From NCBI RefSeq assembly GCF_900129385.1, contig NZ_FQVO01000005.1, positions 1 to 64,000 of the forward strand: 64,000 nt of DNA, in the 5' to 3' direction. The translations under genes were made by a program, and so were the position numbers. Under the pieces are notes generated by a model. The model was not told where the DNA came from and did no database searches. It saw only the letters and a program-made list of their open reading frames with translations. Shown here one piece after another: positions 53,043 through 62,470 of the stretch. The DNA is from Chryseobacterium takakiae (lineage in GTDB: Bacteria; Bacteroidota; Bacteroidia; Flavobacteriales; Weeksellaceae). The stretch's first letter is position 1. The number at the start of each line of letters is the position of its first letter.

Positions 53043-53774
53043 TTACGAATAAATTCCTCCGTTAATATTAATTACTTCTCCAGTTATATATGATGCTTTT
53101 CTCGAAGCTAAAAATGCTACTAAATCTGCCACTTCTTCTGCTTCCCCGAATCGGTTTGCCGGAATCATGGCTTTTAATTCATCTTCATTGAATTCCTGAG
53201 TCATATCCGTTTTTATGAATCCCGGCGCAACCGCATTTACGGTAATATTTCTTTTAGCGACTTCCTGAGCCAGAGCTTTTGTAGCTCCCACCAAAGCTCC
53301 TTTCGCAGCAGAATAATTGGTCTGTCCGGCTGTTCCTTTTACCCCTGAAACAGAAACCATATTGATGATTCTTCCGTATTTATTACGCAACAATTTTTGA
53401 ATAAAGAAGTTGGTTACGTTGAAAAAACCATTTAAACTCGTATTAATTACTGCGTTCCAGTCTTCACTCGGCATCCACATGAATAATCCGTCTCTGGTAA
53501 TCCCCGCATTATTTACAATCACTTCAACAACTGATTTAGGATTATTTTCCTGCCATTCCGTTAAAATCTTCTGGGTTTCTTCAGCATTCCCTACATCGAA
53601 TTTAAGAATTTCTCCTGTTGATCCTAATTCTTCAACTTTCGCCAGCGTTTCTCTTGCTGCTGTTTCGTTGGTAGTATAATTAATCAAAATATGATAATTC
53701 TTTTCTTCAGCCAGTTTTATACAGATGGCTCTCCCGATTCCCCTGGAGCCTCCTGTGATGATTGCACATTTCAT
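53043..53774 (-). CDS. fabG: 3-oxoacyl-ACP reductase FabG
   Basis: The 243-residue SDR reduces 3-ketoacyl-ACP with NADPH. It has the cofactor motif TGGSRGIG (7-14), NNAG (88-91), the catalytic Ser141, Tyr154 and Lys158 in YSAAK, and the C-terminal ITGEVININGGIYS. It is the ketoreductase of the polyene pathway, probably apart from the housekeeping fabG elsewhere in the genome. Confidence 0.93.
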   Translation of the reverse strand: MKCAIITGGSRGIGRAICIKLAEEKNYHILINYTTNETAARETLAKVEELGSTGEILKFDVGNAEETQKILTEWQENNPKSVVEVIVNNAGITRDGLFMWMPSEDWNAVINTSLNGFFNVTNFFIQKLLRNKYGRIINMVSVSGVKGTAGQTNYSAAKGALVGATKALAQEVAKRNITVNAVAPGFIKTDMTQEFNEDELKAMIPANRFGEAEEVADLVAFLASRKASYITGEVININGGIYS

Positions 53775-53830
53775 GTGTTGTGTATGTTAGTTTTTAAGTT
53801 TATTTTAAGACAATTGATTTCAGATGAAAG

Positions 53831-55351
53831 TTATATTGTTTTTAAATATTTCTTCACTTCTTCCAGGTATGGATACATCACCATATCATCAGAGAATACA
53901 GGAATGATCTTTCTTATTTCATCATACAATTCTTTGGTTGCCGATGAAATTTTATCCTGAAAGCCAAGATATTCAATCGCCTGAACGATCGTAATTGCTT
54001 CAATCGTCAATACTTCGAAAGCATTTTCAATTACCTTTCTGCAGATCACCGCAGCGTTGGTTCCCATGCTTACAATATCCTGATTGTCATTATTATTAGG
54101 TATGCTGTGTACATACATGGAATTCGATAACATTTGACTTTCCGCCGTGGTGGAAGTTGCCGTAAACTGGACGCCCTGCATCCCGAAATTAAATCCTAAT
54201 TTCCCCAAATTCACAAACGGAGGTAAAATTTCGTTGATTTTGGAATTCAGCAAATAATTCAATTGTCTTTCAGCAAGCATGGTCAATTTGGTTACCACAA
54301 TTTTAAGTTTGTCCATTTCAAGGGAAATGTAATCTCCGTGGAAGTTTCCGCCATGGTAAACATGCTGATCTTCAACATTAATGATCGGATTATCATTTGC
54401 GGAATTGATTTCATTTTCCAATACTTGTTCCGTATATTCCAATGTATCTAAAACAGGACCCAAAATCTGCGGAACGCATCTCAAAGAATAATATTCCTGC
54501 ACCTTTTCTTTAAATACCTTTTCTTTTTCCTCAAAATGAGTGTATAAATGATCTGCTCTTTTTCTGATCAGTTTACTATCAGAAAGATGTGCACGCATTT
54601 TTTCTGCAATTTTCTGCTGACCGGCATGAAGCTTTGTTCCGTTTAATACTTCCGATAAGTGATCGTCATACGCCTGAACAATTTCATTAATGGCACAAGA
54701 TAATTTAATAGAAATATCCGTTAACTGATTTGCTTTATGGACATTAACAGCACCAATTCCCGACATCACGGAAGTCCCGTTCATTAAAGCTAACCCTTCC
54801 CGGATTTCTACCTGAATCGCTTTCAGACCTTCAGATTCAAAAACTTCTTTTGTCGATTTTCTTTCACCTTTATAGAAAACTTCGCCTTCACCAATCAGTA
54901 CCAAGGCTAAGTGTGCCAATTGTACCAAATCTCCACTTGCACCAACTCCTCCATGTTCGAAAATCAACGGTATAATATCTCTGTTTATTAATTCTTTAAG
55001 TAAGATAACTACAGATTCATGAACACCGGATTTTCCGAGGGACAATGTATTTAATCTTGCCAGCATGCAGGCTTTTGCTTCGTTGGCAGGAAGCGGATTT
55101 CCCATACCGGAAGAATGGCTTCTGATCAGATTATACTGAAGCTGATGAGTATCTTCATCGCTTATCTTAAATTGTGCCATCGGTCCGAAACCCGTATTCA
55201 CACCATATATCACTTTATTTTTTGAAAACTCTTTCAAAAACTGAAAACTTTCATTCACTCTGGCAAGAAGTGCTTCATCCAGTTCTATTTCTTTATTTTC
55301 AATGATGATTTTTTTAAAATCGCTCAGTCTTAAAAAGTTATTTATTTTCAT
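53831..55351 (-). CDS. Tyrosine ammonia-lyase (HAL/PAL/TAL family)
   Basis: The 506-residue enzyme forms the MIO cofactor from Ala138-Ser139-Gly140 in HGGVGASGDLVQL. It closely resembles, as I recall it, the F. johnsoniae tyrosine ammonia-lyase, sharing VIYGVNTGFGPMAQ (47-60), LQYNLIRSHSSG (71-82) and YHGGNFHGDYISLEMDKLK. It should convert tyrosine to 4-coumarate, the aryl starter of flexirubin. The selectivity segment reads Ser-His (residues 78-79), as in histidine lyases, but this is also true of the F. johnsoniae enzyme. It begins the minus arm, divergent from the halogenase-like gene. Confidence 0.9.
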   Translation of the reverse strand: MKINNFLRLSDFKKIIIENKEIELDEALLARVNESFQFLKEFSKNKVIYGVNTGFGPMAQFKISDEDTHQLQYNLIRSHSSGMGNPLPANEAKACMLARLNTLSLGKSGVHESVVILLKELINRDIIPLIFEHGGVGASGDLVQLAHLALVLIGEGEVFYKGERKSTKEVFESEGLKAIQVEIREGLALMNGTSVMSGIGAVNVHKANQLTDISIKLSCAINEIVQAYDDHLSEVLNGTKLHAGQQKIAEKMRAHLSDSKLIRKRADHLYTHFEEKEKVFKEKVQEYYSLRCVPQILGPVLDTLEYTEQVLENEINSANDNPIINVEDQHVYHGGNFHGDYISLEMDKLKIVVTKLTMLAERQLNYLLNSKINEILPPFVNLGKLGFNFGMQGVQFTATSTTAESQMLSNSMYVHSIPNNNDNQDIVSMGTNAAVICRKVIENAFEVLTIEAITIVQAIEYLGFQDKISSATKELYDEIRKIIPVFSDDMVMYPYLEEVKKYLKTI

Positions 55352-55378
55352 TTATTTGAAAGTAATAATATGATAATT

Positions 55379-55410
55379 TTTGTAGTTATTAATTAATTGT
55401 CATTAATTTG
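55379..55410 (+). promoter_or_regulatory. Promoter of the halogenase-like gene
   Basis: TTTG (55379-55382), a 20-base spacer and TTAATTTG (55403-55410, one mismatch to TAnnTTTG) precede the gene starting at 55451. The -7 element lies three bases from the opposite-strand element at 55414-55421. Confidence 0.45.
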
Positions 55411-55413
55411 CGG

Positions 55414-55421
55414 CAAAGATA
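55414..55421 (-). promoter_or_regulatory. -7 element of the ammonia-lyase gene
   Basis: TATCTTTG on the minus strand matches TAnnTTTG. The only upstream TTTG (55449-55446) is 24 bases away, longer than usual. Confidence 0.45.
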
Positions 55422-55450
55422 GAAGTTATTATTAAAATAAAAAATCAAAG

Positions 55451-56695
55451 ATGATCAAAGAATTTGTTGACGTTCTTGTAATTGGCGCCGGGCCTTCCGG
55501 ATGCGTATCTTCTTCCTATTTAAAGAAGAACAACGTCAACGTAAAAGTTGTTGAAAAGACGAAATTTCCAAGACTGGTAGTAGGAGAAAGCCTAATTCCT
55601 CGGGTAATGGATCATTTTGAAGAGGCCGGATTATTTCCCGCTCTTGATAAAATGGGATTTGAAAAGAAACTCGGCGCCCGGTTTCTGAGAGGAAAAGAAG
55701 TCTGTATTTTTGATTATAGCAATAAGTTCGGGGAAGGCTGGGACTGGACCTGGCAGGTTCCGAGAGCGGATTTTGATAATGTTTTAGCCCAGGAAGTCAT
55801 TAATAAAGGAATCGACCTGGAATTCGAAACGGAAGTAATCGGGATTGAATTCAACGGTACGGATTCTGTGACCACGGTAAAAAATAAAAACGGCGAAACC
55901 AAAGAAATCCATGCCAAATTCGTGATTGATTCCAGCGGCTACGGAAGAGTTCTTCCAAGGCTTCTGGATTTAGAAAAGCCTTCAAAATTATCTCCTCACT
56001 CCGCTATTTTTTCCCATGTAAAAGACATTAATCGGGAAGCAGGAATAGAAGGCACTTTAATTTCTTTTGACATTATCGAAACAGAAGTCTGGCTTTGGGT
56101 AATTCCTTTTTCCAATGGAAATACGAGCGTAGGAATCGTAGGTCCGACTGAATATATTGACAAGCTTTCCAAAAACGGAGATCCTGCAGAAGCTTTAAGA
56201 AAAGCTATTGCGCTCTCCGATTATTATGTAAAACGTTTCGGAGATGTAGAATTTTTATTTGAGCCTAAACATTTGAAGGATTATTCTTGTTCGGTAAAAA
56301 AATTATTCGGAGATGGATTTGCGTTGACGGGAAATGCTTCGGAATTTCTGGATCCGGTATTTTCTTCCGGAATGGCTTTTGCCACTGAAGGTGGAATGAC
56401 GGCTGCAAAATTAGCCTTAAGACAGCTGAACGGAGAACAAGTAGACTGGCAAAAGGAGTTTGCAGACTATATTTTATACGGAGTTGATGTTTTCACAACG
56501 TATGTAAAAGAATGGTACACCGGAAATCTCCAGGAATTATTTTTTCATAAGCCGGAAAATCCTGATGTGAAAAGAAAAATCTGTGCGGTTTTGGCAGGCT
56601 ATGTCTGGAACAAAAAGAATACTTTTGTAAGAATACATGATACTGCGATAAAAAATCTGGCGGAATTTATTAAAAAAGAAAAACAACAAGCATAA
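55451..56695 (+). CDS. Flavin-dependent halogenase-like oxidoreductase
   Basis: The 414-residue flavoprotein has the FAD motif GAGPSG (12-17), FPRLVVGESLIP (39-50) as in phenol and pyrrole halogenases, and WLWVIP (214-219), which fits the halogenase WxWxIP signature. A second Trp-rich stretch GWDWTWQVP lies at 96-104. A Lys near the expected catalytic place is Lys82 (GKEVC). It could chlorinate or hydroxylate the aryl ring; chlorinated flexirubins are known. A geranylgeranyl-reductase-like role cannot be excluded. Confidence 0.75.
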   Translation: MIKEFVDVLVIGAGPSGCVSSSYLKKNNVNVKVVEKTKFPRLVVGESLIPRVMDHFEEAGLFPALDKMGFEKKLGARFLRGKEVCIFDYSNKFGEGWDWTWQVPRADFDNVLAQEVINKGIDLEFETEVIGIEFNGTDSVTTVKNKNGETKEIHAKFVIDSSGYGRVLPRLLDLEKPSKLSPHSAIFSHVKDINREAGIEGTLISFDIIETEVWLWVIPFSNGNTSVGIVGPTEYIDKLSKNGDPAEALRKAIALSDYYVKRFGDVEFLFEPKHLKDYSCSVKKLFGDGFALTGNASEFLDPVFSSGMAFATEGGMTAAKLALRQLNGEQVDWQKEFADYILYGVDVFTTYVKEWYTGNLQELFFHKPENPDVKRKICAVLAGYVWNKKNTFVRIHDTAIKNLAEFIKKEKQQA

Positions 56696-56697
56696 AA

Positions 56698-56726
56698 AAA
56701 ACGGTCTGAGAATTTCAGTCCGTTTT
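56698..56726. terminator. Bidirectional terminator
   Basis: AAAACGG pairs with CCGTTTT, extended by CTGA/TCAG beyond one mismatch, between the convergent halogenase-like and PaaK-like genes. A-rich and T-rich tracts lie on the two sides. Confidence 0.8.
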
Positions 56727-56730
56727 ATTT

Positions 56731-58023
56731 TTACCTCAGATCCGTGAATGTAATAGGTTTCCTGCTGTTCGGGTTGAAAACCATTTTAGATAAAACATCA
56801 AAATCAACCAATTCAATTTTCGGACTTACCCTTAATTTTGCCCTGAAATGATCTCTTACATCATTTACAAAACTTTCCGAGTCGCTGTCTGTACTGACCT
56901 TAATGATAATTTCATCCAGCCCGATTTCATTGGCCTGAATCACAATCTGGTAACACAAAATATTTTCGAAATCATTCAGAATATCATTCATTGCCGGCGG
57001 ATACAATGTGGTGCCTTTGTATTTGATCATTTGCTGCTTTCGCCCGATTACAGGGCCTAATCTCATGGTATTGCGTCCGCAAAGGCAAGGTTCATAATGC
57101 GCTTTCACAATGTCACCTGTTTTGAATCTCAGCAAAGGAATTGCCTCAACACCAAGTGTTGTAATCGTTAATTCTCCGCTCTCATCTTCTTTTACCGGAT
57201 TCCCATCGTCGTCAAGAATCTCGGTGATGATCAATTCCGGATGATGGTGTCCGCCGATTTGCTGTTCGCATTCCGTAAAAGCCGTGCTCATTTCTGTGGA
57301 CGCGTATGTTGAAAATAATTTAATATTCCATTTTTCTTTAATTTTCTGGGATAAGATATTATCCGTAAAGTCCTGATTTTTGATGCTTTCACCAATACAA
57401 ACGGCACCGTAAACGCTGGAATTTTTATAATCAATATGATGCTTTTCTGCATAATCAATCATTTTCAGCAAAAACGAAGGAACGGTAATTAAATATTTCG
57501 GTTTGTATCTGAAAATTGAGTCCCATTGCAGTTCCGGAATTCCGGGGCCCATCCTGACAACGCTCGCTCCCATTTTTCTTAAGCCTAAAAAATAAGCAAG
57601 TCCGGCCATGAATCTTTTATCGATCGTAGTAATCATCTGAACCACATCTCCTTTTTGAATTCCGGCACAGGCAAAAGAAACAGCTTCATTATAGGCTAAT
57701 CTCTCCAAGTCATTATCTGATAACCCAAAAGTTACAGGATCGCCTAATGTTCCAGAAGTAGTACTGTAATCCACAATTTTTTCCGGAGCAACACAGAAAA
57801 AATCATCGTTATGCTGCTGAATATCATTTTTTGTGGTGGTGGGGATTTTCTGCAGATCTTCCAAAGTCTGGATATCAGAAATATTGATATTATTTTCTTT
57901 GAATACTCTTTGATAAAAAGGGGAGTACGTCTCAAGATATATTAAAAGTTCCTGAAGTTTTTGCTCCTGAAACTTTTTTATTTCCTGAATAGCTTCTTGT
58001 TCGATGGATGGATAGAATTCCAA
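56731..58023 (-). CDS. PaaK-like aryl-CoA ligase (adenylate-forming)
   Basis: A 430-residue member of the phenylacetate-CoA ligase branch of the AMP-binding family. It has YSTTSGTLGDPVTFG (about 87-101) as the phosphate-binding loop, FSTYASTEMSTAFTECEQ (about 235-252), LLRFKTGDIVKAHYEP and the C-terminal LRVSPKIELVDFD. In this locus it should activate 4-coumarate and load it on CoA or ACP to start polyene synthesis. CxCGR in EPCLCGRN may bind a metal, as in some PaaK-like proteins. Confidence 0.83.
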   Translation of the reverse strand: MEFYPSIEQEAIQEIKKFQEQKLQELLIYLETYSPFYQRVFKENNINISDIQTLEDLQKIPTTTKNDIQQHNDDFFCVAPEKIVDYSTTSGTLGDPVTFGLSDNDLERLAYNEAVSFACAGIQKGDVVQMITTIDKRFMAGLAYFLGLRKMGASVVRMGPGIPELQWDSIFRYKPKYLITVPSFLLKMIDYAEKHHIDYKNSSVYGAVCIGESIKNQDFTDNILSQKIKEKWNIKLFSTYASTEMSTAFTECEQQIGGHHHPELIITEILDDDGNPVKEDESGELTITTLGVEAIPLLRFKTGDIVKAHYEPCLCGRNTMRLGPVIGRKQQMIKYKGTTLYPPAMNDILNDFENILCYQIVIQANEIGLDEIIIKVSTDSDSESFVNDVRDHFRAKLRVSPKIELVDFDVLSKMVFNPNSRKPITFTDLR

Positions 58024-58043
58024 TGGTTTTTTATTTTAAAAGA

Positions 58044-58051
58044 CAAATTTA
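58044..58051 (-). promoter_or_regulatory. -7 element before the PaaK-like ligase gene
   Basis: TAAATTTG on the minus strand, 20 bases before the start codon. No -33 TTTG is clear. Confidence 0.35.
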
Positions 58052-58450
58052 TTTAAAATTAAAAGATTGGATGATTAAAAAATTTAAAAATTAAATTCCG
58101 TTGTAAATTCATACATGATCGCATTTTAATGTAAATGCAAAGATTTAATTATTGTAATGTTGATTTAAGATGGCAAAGGCAAATAAATTTGCTGCGCGAA
58201 GCTTGGAACAAAGCTTCATCCATAAGCTTGTTGATTTGTTTGTTCACCTAACTTAATTATTATTAAAATAAGCTTTGCGTTAAAATATCTGTTCAATCCG
58301 TGAGATTATTAAATTTTTTCTCTATAAAAATTCACTTATTCAACATTGACAATTCACATTTCAAACATCCTGACATTTATATTTCTGAAACAGAACTTTT
58401 TCATTGTAAGTATGAAAATAAAAGATATATTATAAACCGGTAAATTTTAG

Positions 58451-58458
58451 TAAATTTG
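58451..58458 (+). promoter_or_regulatory. -7 element of ileS
   Basis: TAAATTTG on the plus strand, 35 bases before the ileS start codon. The -33 region is AT-rich without a clear TTTG. Confidence 0.4.
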
Positions 58459-58493
58459 CCAACTTAATTAATCAACGATATTGATCTATTACA

Positions 58494-61400
58494 ATGAGCC
58501 AATTTAAAGAATACAAAAACCTCAACCTTATTGATGTAGCAGAAAATGTAGCGGAATTCTGGAAACAGAACAAAACTTTCAATAAAAGTGTTGAGATTCG
58601 TGAGGGGCAGCCTGAGTTTGTTTTTTATGAAGGTCCGCCTTCCGCAAACGGTATGCCCGGAATTCACCACGTAATGGCCAGAGCATTAAAGGATATTTTC
58701 TGTCGTTATCAGACCCAGAATGGAAAACAGGTTTTCCGTAAAGCGGGATGGGATACACACGGACTTCCGGTAGAGCTTGGCGTGGAAAAAGAATTAGGAA
58801 TCACAAAAGAAGATATTGGCACTAAGATTTCAATTGAAGATTATAACAAAGCTTGTCGTGAAGCCGTAATGCGTTACACCGACGTCTGGAACAACCTTAC
58901 CGAAAAAATCGGATACTGGGTTGATCTTGATGATCCGTATATCACGTACAAGTCAAAATACATGGAGACCGTTTGGTGGCTGTTGAAGCAGCTGTATGAT
59001 AAAGGATTATTGTACAAAGGCTACACCATTCAGCCGTATTCTCCAAAAGCGGGAACCGGACTTTCTTCTCACGAAGTAAATCAGCCGGGCGCTTACCGAG
59101 ATGTTTCGGATACAACGGTGGTGGCACAATTCAAGACATTACCGGAAACATTGCCTTCATTTTTACAGGGATTTGGCGATGTCCATTTCTTAGCCTGGAC
59201 CACAACTCCGTGGACACTACCCTCCAATACAGCGTTGACAGTAGGCCCGAAAATCGATTATGTTTTGGTTAAAACTTTCAATCAATATACTTTTGAACCG
59301 GTAAATGTTGTTTTGGCTAAAGCTTTGGTCGGAAAACAATTTGCTAAAAAATATATCGAGGGAACAGAAGAAGATTTCGCAAATTACACTTCAGAAAGTA
59401 AGATTATTCCTTACCAAATTTTAGCAGAATTCAAAGGTGCTGATCTGGTTGGAATTAAATATGAGCAACTTTTAGATTATGCTAAACCTTACCAAAATCC
59501 GGAAAATGCGTTCAGGGTAATTTCAGGAAACTTTGTAACAACGGAAGACGGAACAGGTATTGTTCACACCGCACCAACTTTTGGTGCCGATGATGCGAAA
59601 GTGGCGAAAGAAGCAACTCCTGAAGTTCCGCCGATGCTTGTTCTGGACAAAAATGGAAATCCTGTTCCGCTTGTGAACTTACAGGGAAGATTTTTACCTC
59701 AGGTAAGTGACGAGGTTTACGGTTTTGCCAATGAATATGTAAAAGGAGAATACCTTAGCGAAGCAGAAAAAGAGACGGAATTTAAAATTCAAAAAGAAAA
59801 TCTTAAGTCTATTATTTCAGATCTTAAGACCTATCTTTCTGTTGATGAAAGGATTGCTTTAAAATTGAGGAAGGAAAACAAGGCTTTTAAAGTAGAAAAA
59901 TACGTTCACTCGTATCCGCACAGCTGGAGAACAGACGAGCCTTTATTGTATTATCCGCTGGACTCGTGGTTTGTGAAGATGACGGCCGTAAAAGACAGAT
60001 TGGTAGATTTAAACAAAGAAATCAACTGGAAACCGAAATCAACCGGAGAAGGACGTTTCGCCAACTGGCTGGAAAATGTAAACGACTGGAATCTTTCCCG
60101 ATCAAGATACTGGGGAATTCCATTGCCAATCTGGAGAACAGCTGATCTGAAGGAAGAAAAAATCATCGGTTCTGTAGAAGAATTATACAACGAAATTGAA
60201 AAATCGATTGAAGCAGGATTGATGAAAGAAAATCCGTTCAAAGGGTTTATCATCGGAAATATGTCTGAGTCTAATTACGAACTGGTTGACCTACACAAAA
60301 ATGTGGTCGACAAGGTAATTTTAGTTTCAGATTCAGGACAAGCTATGAAACGCGAAAGCGATCTGATTGACGTGTGGTTTGATTCAGGAGCAATGCCTTA
60401 CGCTCAGTTGCATTATCCTTTTGAAAATAAAGAATTAATTGATACCAATAAAGCGTTTCCGGCAGACTTCATTGCAGAAGGTGTTGATCAGACAAGAGGC
60501 TGGTTCTATACGCTCCATGCGATCGGAACAGGAGTTTTTGATTCCGTTGCTTATAAAAATGTAATGAGTAATGGGCTTGTTCTGGATAAAAACGGCCAGA
60601 AAATGTCAAAACGCCTGGGAAATGCAGTGGATCCGTTTGAAACTCTTGCAGTTTACGGTCCGGATGCAACACGTTGGTACATGATTTCAAACGCCAATCC
60701 GTGGGAAAACCTGAAATTCGACATCGAAGGAATTGATGAAGTGAGAAGAAAATTCTTCGGAACATTATACAACACCTATTCGTTCTTTGCGTTGTATGCG
60801 AATGTAGACGGATTCAATTATTCTGAAAAAGAAATAGAACACAGGCCTGAAATTGACCGATGGATTTTATCGGAATTAAATCTTCTCATCAAAGAAGTTA
60901 AAGCTTTCTACGAAGATTACGAACCGACTCGTGTAGCGAGAGCGATCAGCACTTTTGTGAATGACAATTTATCCAACTGGTATGTAAGATTATGCAGAAG
61001 GCGTTTCTGGAAAGGAGATTATTCTGAAGATAAAATCTCGGCTTATCAGACTTTATACACCTGTCTTGAAACGGTTGCCAAATTATCTGCGCCGATTGCG
61101 CCATTCTTTATGGATCAATTGTACCAGGATCTCAACAAAGCGACAGGAAAAGAAAATTTTGAATCTGTTCATTTAACAAATTTCCCGGTTGCCGATGAAA
61201 GCTTGATCGACCAGGATCTGGTTGAAAAAACACACTTGGCGCAGAGTATTACAAGTATGGTTTTCTCTTTGAGAAAGAAAGAAAATGTAAAAGTTCGCCA
61301 GCCGTTGCAAAAAGTGTTGATTCCTGTTTTAGATTCTAAAACCGAGGAGCAGATTTCAGCCGTTTCGGAACTGATCAAACAGGAAGTAAATGTTAAAGAA

Positions 61401-61949
61401 ATTCAATTAATTAACGCGGAAGAAGCATCGCATCTTATTGTAAAACAGATCAAACCGAATTTCAAAGCATTGGGCCCTAAATTAGGCAAAGACATGAAAG
61501 TGGTAGGAGGTGAGATTGCAAATTTTAATGCAGAGCAGATTTCAACCTTAGAAAAAGAAGGGAAATTAGACATTCAGGGCTACGAAATTACATTGGATGA
61601 TGTTGAAATTTCTACCAAAGACATCCCTGGATGGACGGTAACTTCCGACGGAAAAACAACTGTGGCATTAGATTTGACGTTGACAGACGAATTAAAATCT
61701 GAAGGTATTGCAAGGGAATTCATCAACAGGATTCAGAACCTGCGGAAAGATAAAGATTTCGATTTGACGGACAGGATTGTGATCTCTCTGGAAGACAACT
61801 CGCCTTTCATGGATGACATCAGGAAAAATGAAGAATATATTTCTTCGGAAGTCTTGTCAAATAAAATAGAAATTGTATCTTCACTTTCAAATTTTAACGA
61901 AATCGAGATCGATGAAGTTAATTTTAAGATAAATGTTGAAAAAATTTAA
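58494..61949 (+). CDS. ileS: Isoleucyl-tRNA synthetase
   Basis: The 1151-residue class Ia synthetase charges tRNA-Ile. The HIGH motif appears as GIHH (56-59) in GPPSANGMPGIHH, and KMSKR is at 703-707. Residues about 190-420 form the CP1 editing domain, including AWTTTPWTLPSNTAL and TEDGTGIVHTAPTFG. The C-terminal anticodon-binding section is long, with a FPVADE segment, as in the eukaryote-like IleRS type seen in many Bacteroidota. It appears to be read from its own promoter. Confidence 0.96.
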   Translation: MSQFKEYKNLNLIDVAENVAEFWKQNKTFNKSVEIREGQPEFVFYEGPPSANGMPGIHHVMARALKDIFCRYQTQNGKQVFRKAGWDTHGLPVELGVEKELGITKEDIGTKISIEDYNKACREAVMRYTDVWNNLTEKIGYWVDLDDPYITYKSKYMETVWWLLKQLYDKGLLYKGYTIQPYSPKAGTGLSSHEVNQPGAYRDVSDTTVVAQFKTLPETLPSFLQGFGDVHFLAWTTTPWTLPSNTALTVGPKIDYVLVKTFNQYTFEPVNVVLAKALVGKQFAKKYIEGTEEDFANYTSESKIIPYQILAEFKGADLVGIKYEQLLDYAKPYQNPENAFRVISGNFVTTEDGTGIVHTAPTFGADDAKVAKEATPEVPPMLVLDKNGNPVPLVNLQGRFLPQVSDEVYGFANEYVKGEYLSEAEKETEFKIQKENLKSIISDLKTYLSVDERIALKLRKENKAFKVEKYVHSYPHSWRTDEPLLYYPLDSWFVKMTAVKDRLVDLNKEINWKPKSTGEGRFANWLENVNDWNLSRSRYWGIPLPIWRTADLKEEKIIGSVEELYNEIEKSIEAGLMKENPFKGFIIGNMSESNYELVDLHKNVVDKVILVSDSGQAMKRESDLIDVWFDSGAMPYAQLHYPFENKELIDTNKAFPADFIAEGVDQTRGWFYTLHAIGTGVFDSVAYKNVMSNGLVLDKNGQKMSKRLGNAVDPFETLAVYGPDATRWYMISNANPWENLKFDIEGIDEVRRKFFGTLYNTYSFFALYANVDGFNYSEKEIEHRPEIDRWILSELNLLIKEVKAFYEDYEPTRVARAISTFVNDNLSNWYVRLCRRRFWKGDYSEDKISAYQTLYTCLETVAKLSAPIAPFFMDQLYQDLNKATGKENFESVHLTNFPVADESLIDQDLVEKTHLAQSITSMVFSLRKKENVKVRQPLQKVLIPVLDSKTEEQISAVSELIKQEVNVKEIQLINAEEASHLIVKQIKPNFKALGPKLGKDMKVVGGEIANFNAEQISTLEKEGKLDIQGYEITLDDVEISTKDIPGWTVTSDGKTTVALDLTLTDELKSEGIAREFINRIQNLRKDKDFDLTDRIVISLEDNSPFMDDIRKNEEYISSEVLSNKIEIVSSLSNFNEIEIDEVNFKINVEKI

Positions 61950-62008
61950 CATATAGTTATTGTTTTTCAAATTCCATTTCATAATTTTATTAAAAAAGAG
62001 AAAGAACC

Positions 62009-62389
62009 ATGTCAGACGAAAGAGTAAGATACAGTGATGCTGATTTACAAGAGTTTAAGGCAATCATTAAGGAAAAAATAGAAAAAGCGGAAAATGATCT
62101 GAAACTTATCAGAGAAAGTTTCATTAACGACCAGAACAATGGTACGGATGATACTTCGCCAACCTTTAAAGCTTTTGAAGAAGGTGCTGAAACGCTGAGT
62201 AAAGAACAGAATTCTATTTTAGCCGGAAGACAGGAAAAATTTGTCCGTGATCTTAAAAACGCTCTGATAAGAATAGAAAATAAAACGTACGGCGTGTGCA
62301 GGGTAACAGGAAAACTGATTCCTAAAGAAAGACTTCTTGCTGTTCCTCATGCAACATTGAGCATAGAAGCGAAAAATATGCAGAAATAA
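62009..62389 (+). CDS. DksA/TraR-family protein without zinc ligands
   Basis: The 126-residue protein has a helical hairpin N-terminus (about 10-85) and the DksA-like end YGVCRVTGKLIPKERLLAVP. Only one of the four zinc-binding cysteines remains (the C in GVC). Bacteroidota members of the family usually have this degenerate finger. It probably binds RNA polymerase or acts in the stringent response; this is from the family only. Confidence 0.85.
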   Translation: MSDERVRYSDADLQEFKAIIKEKIEKAENDLKLIRESFINDQNNGTDDTSPTFKAFEEGAETLSKEQNSILAGRQEKFVRDLKNALIRIENKTYGVCRVTGKLIPKERLLAVPHATLSIEAKNMQK

Positions 62390-62470
62390 CCGGGAGGTTA
62401 ATATCATAATTTTGGGTTTATATTGTATTTTTGACAAATACTTTATAAACCTAATTTTTAGTATATATCC

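Larger units (their letters stand above)
58024..58493. other. 470-base divergent intergenic region
   Basis: This gap between the divergent ligase and ileS genes contains a minus-strand TAAATTTG (58051-58044) near the ligase, a plus-strand TAAATTTG (58451-58458) near ileS, and two small inverted repeats (GAAGCTT...AAGCTTC at 58198-58217; GCAAAT...ATTTGC at 58178-58191). I see no coding potential and no riboswitch or T-box-like structure that I could support. Confidence 0.55.

Noticed and set aside
54000..55351. Histidine ammonia-lyase of histidine catabolism
   Set aside because: The Ser-His selectivity pair suggests HutH, but the sequence follows the known flavobacterial tyrosine ammonia-lyase and no hut genes are nearby.
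58024..58493. T-box or riboswitch leader of ileS
   Set aside because: The promoter-like element is only 35 bases before the start codon, so there is no room for a T-box, and no conserved T-box sequence was seen.
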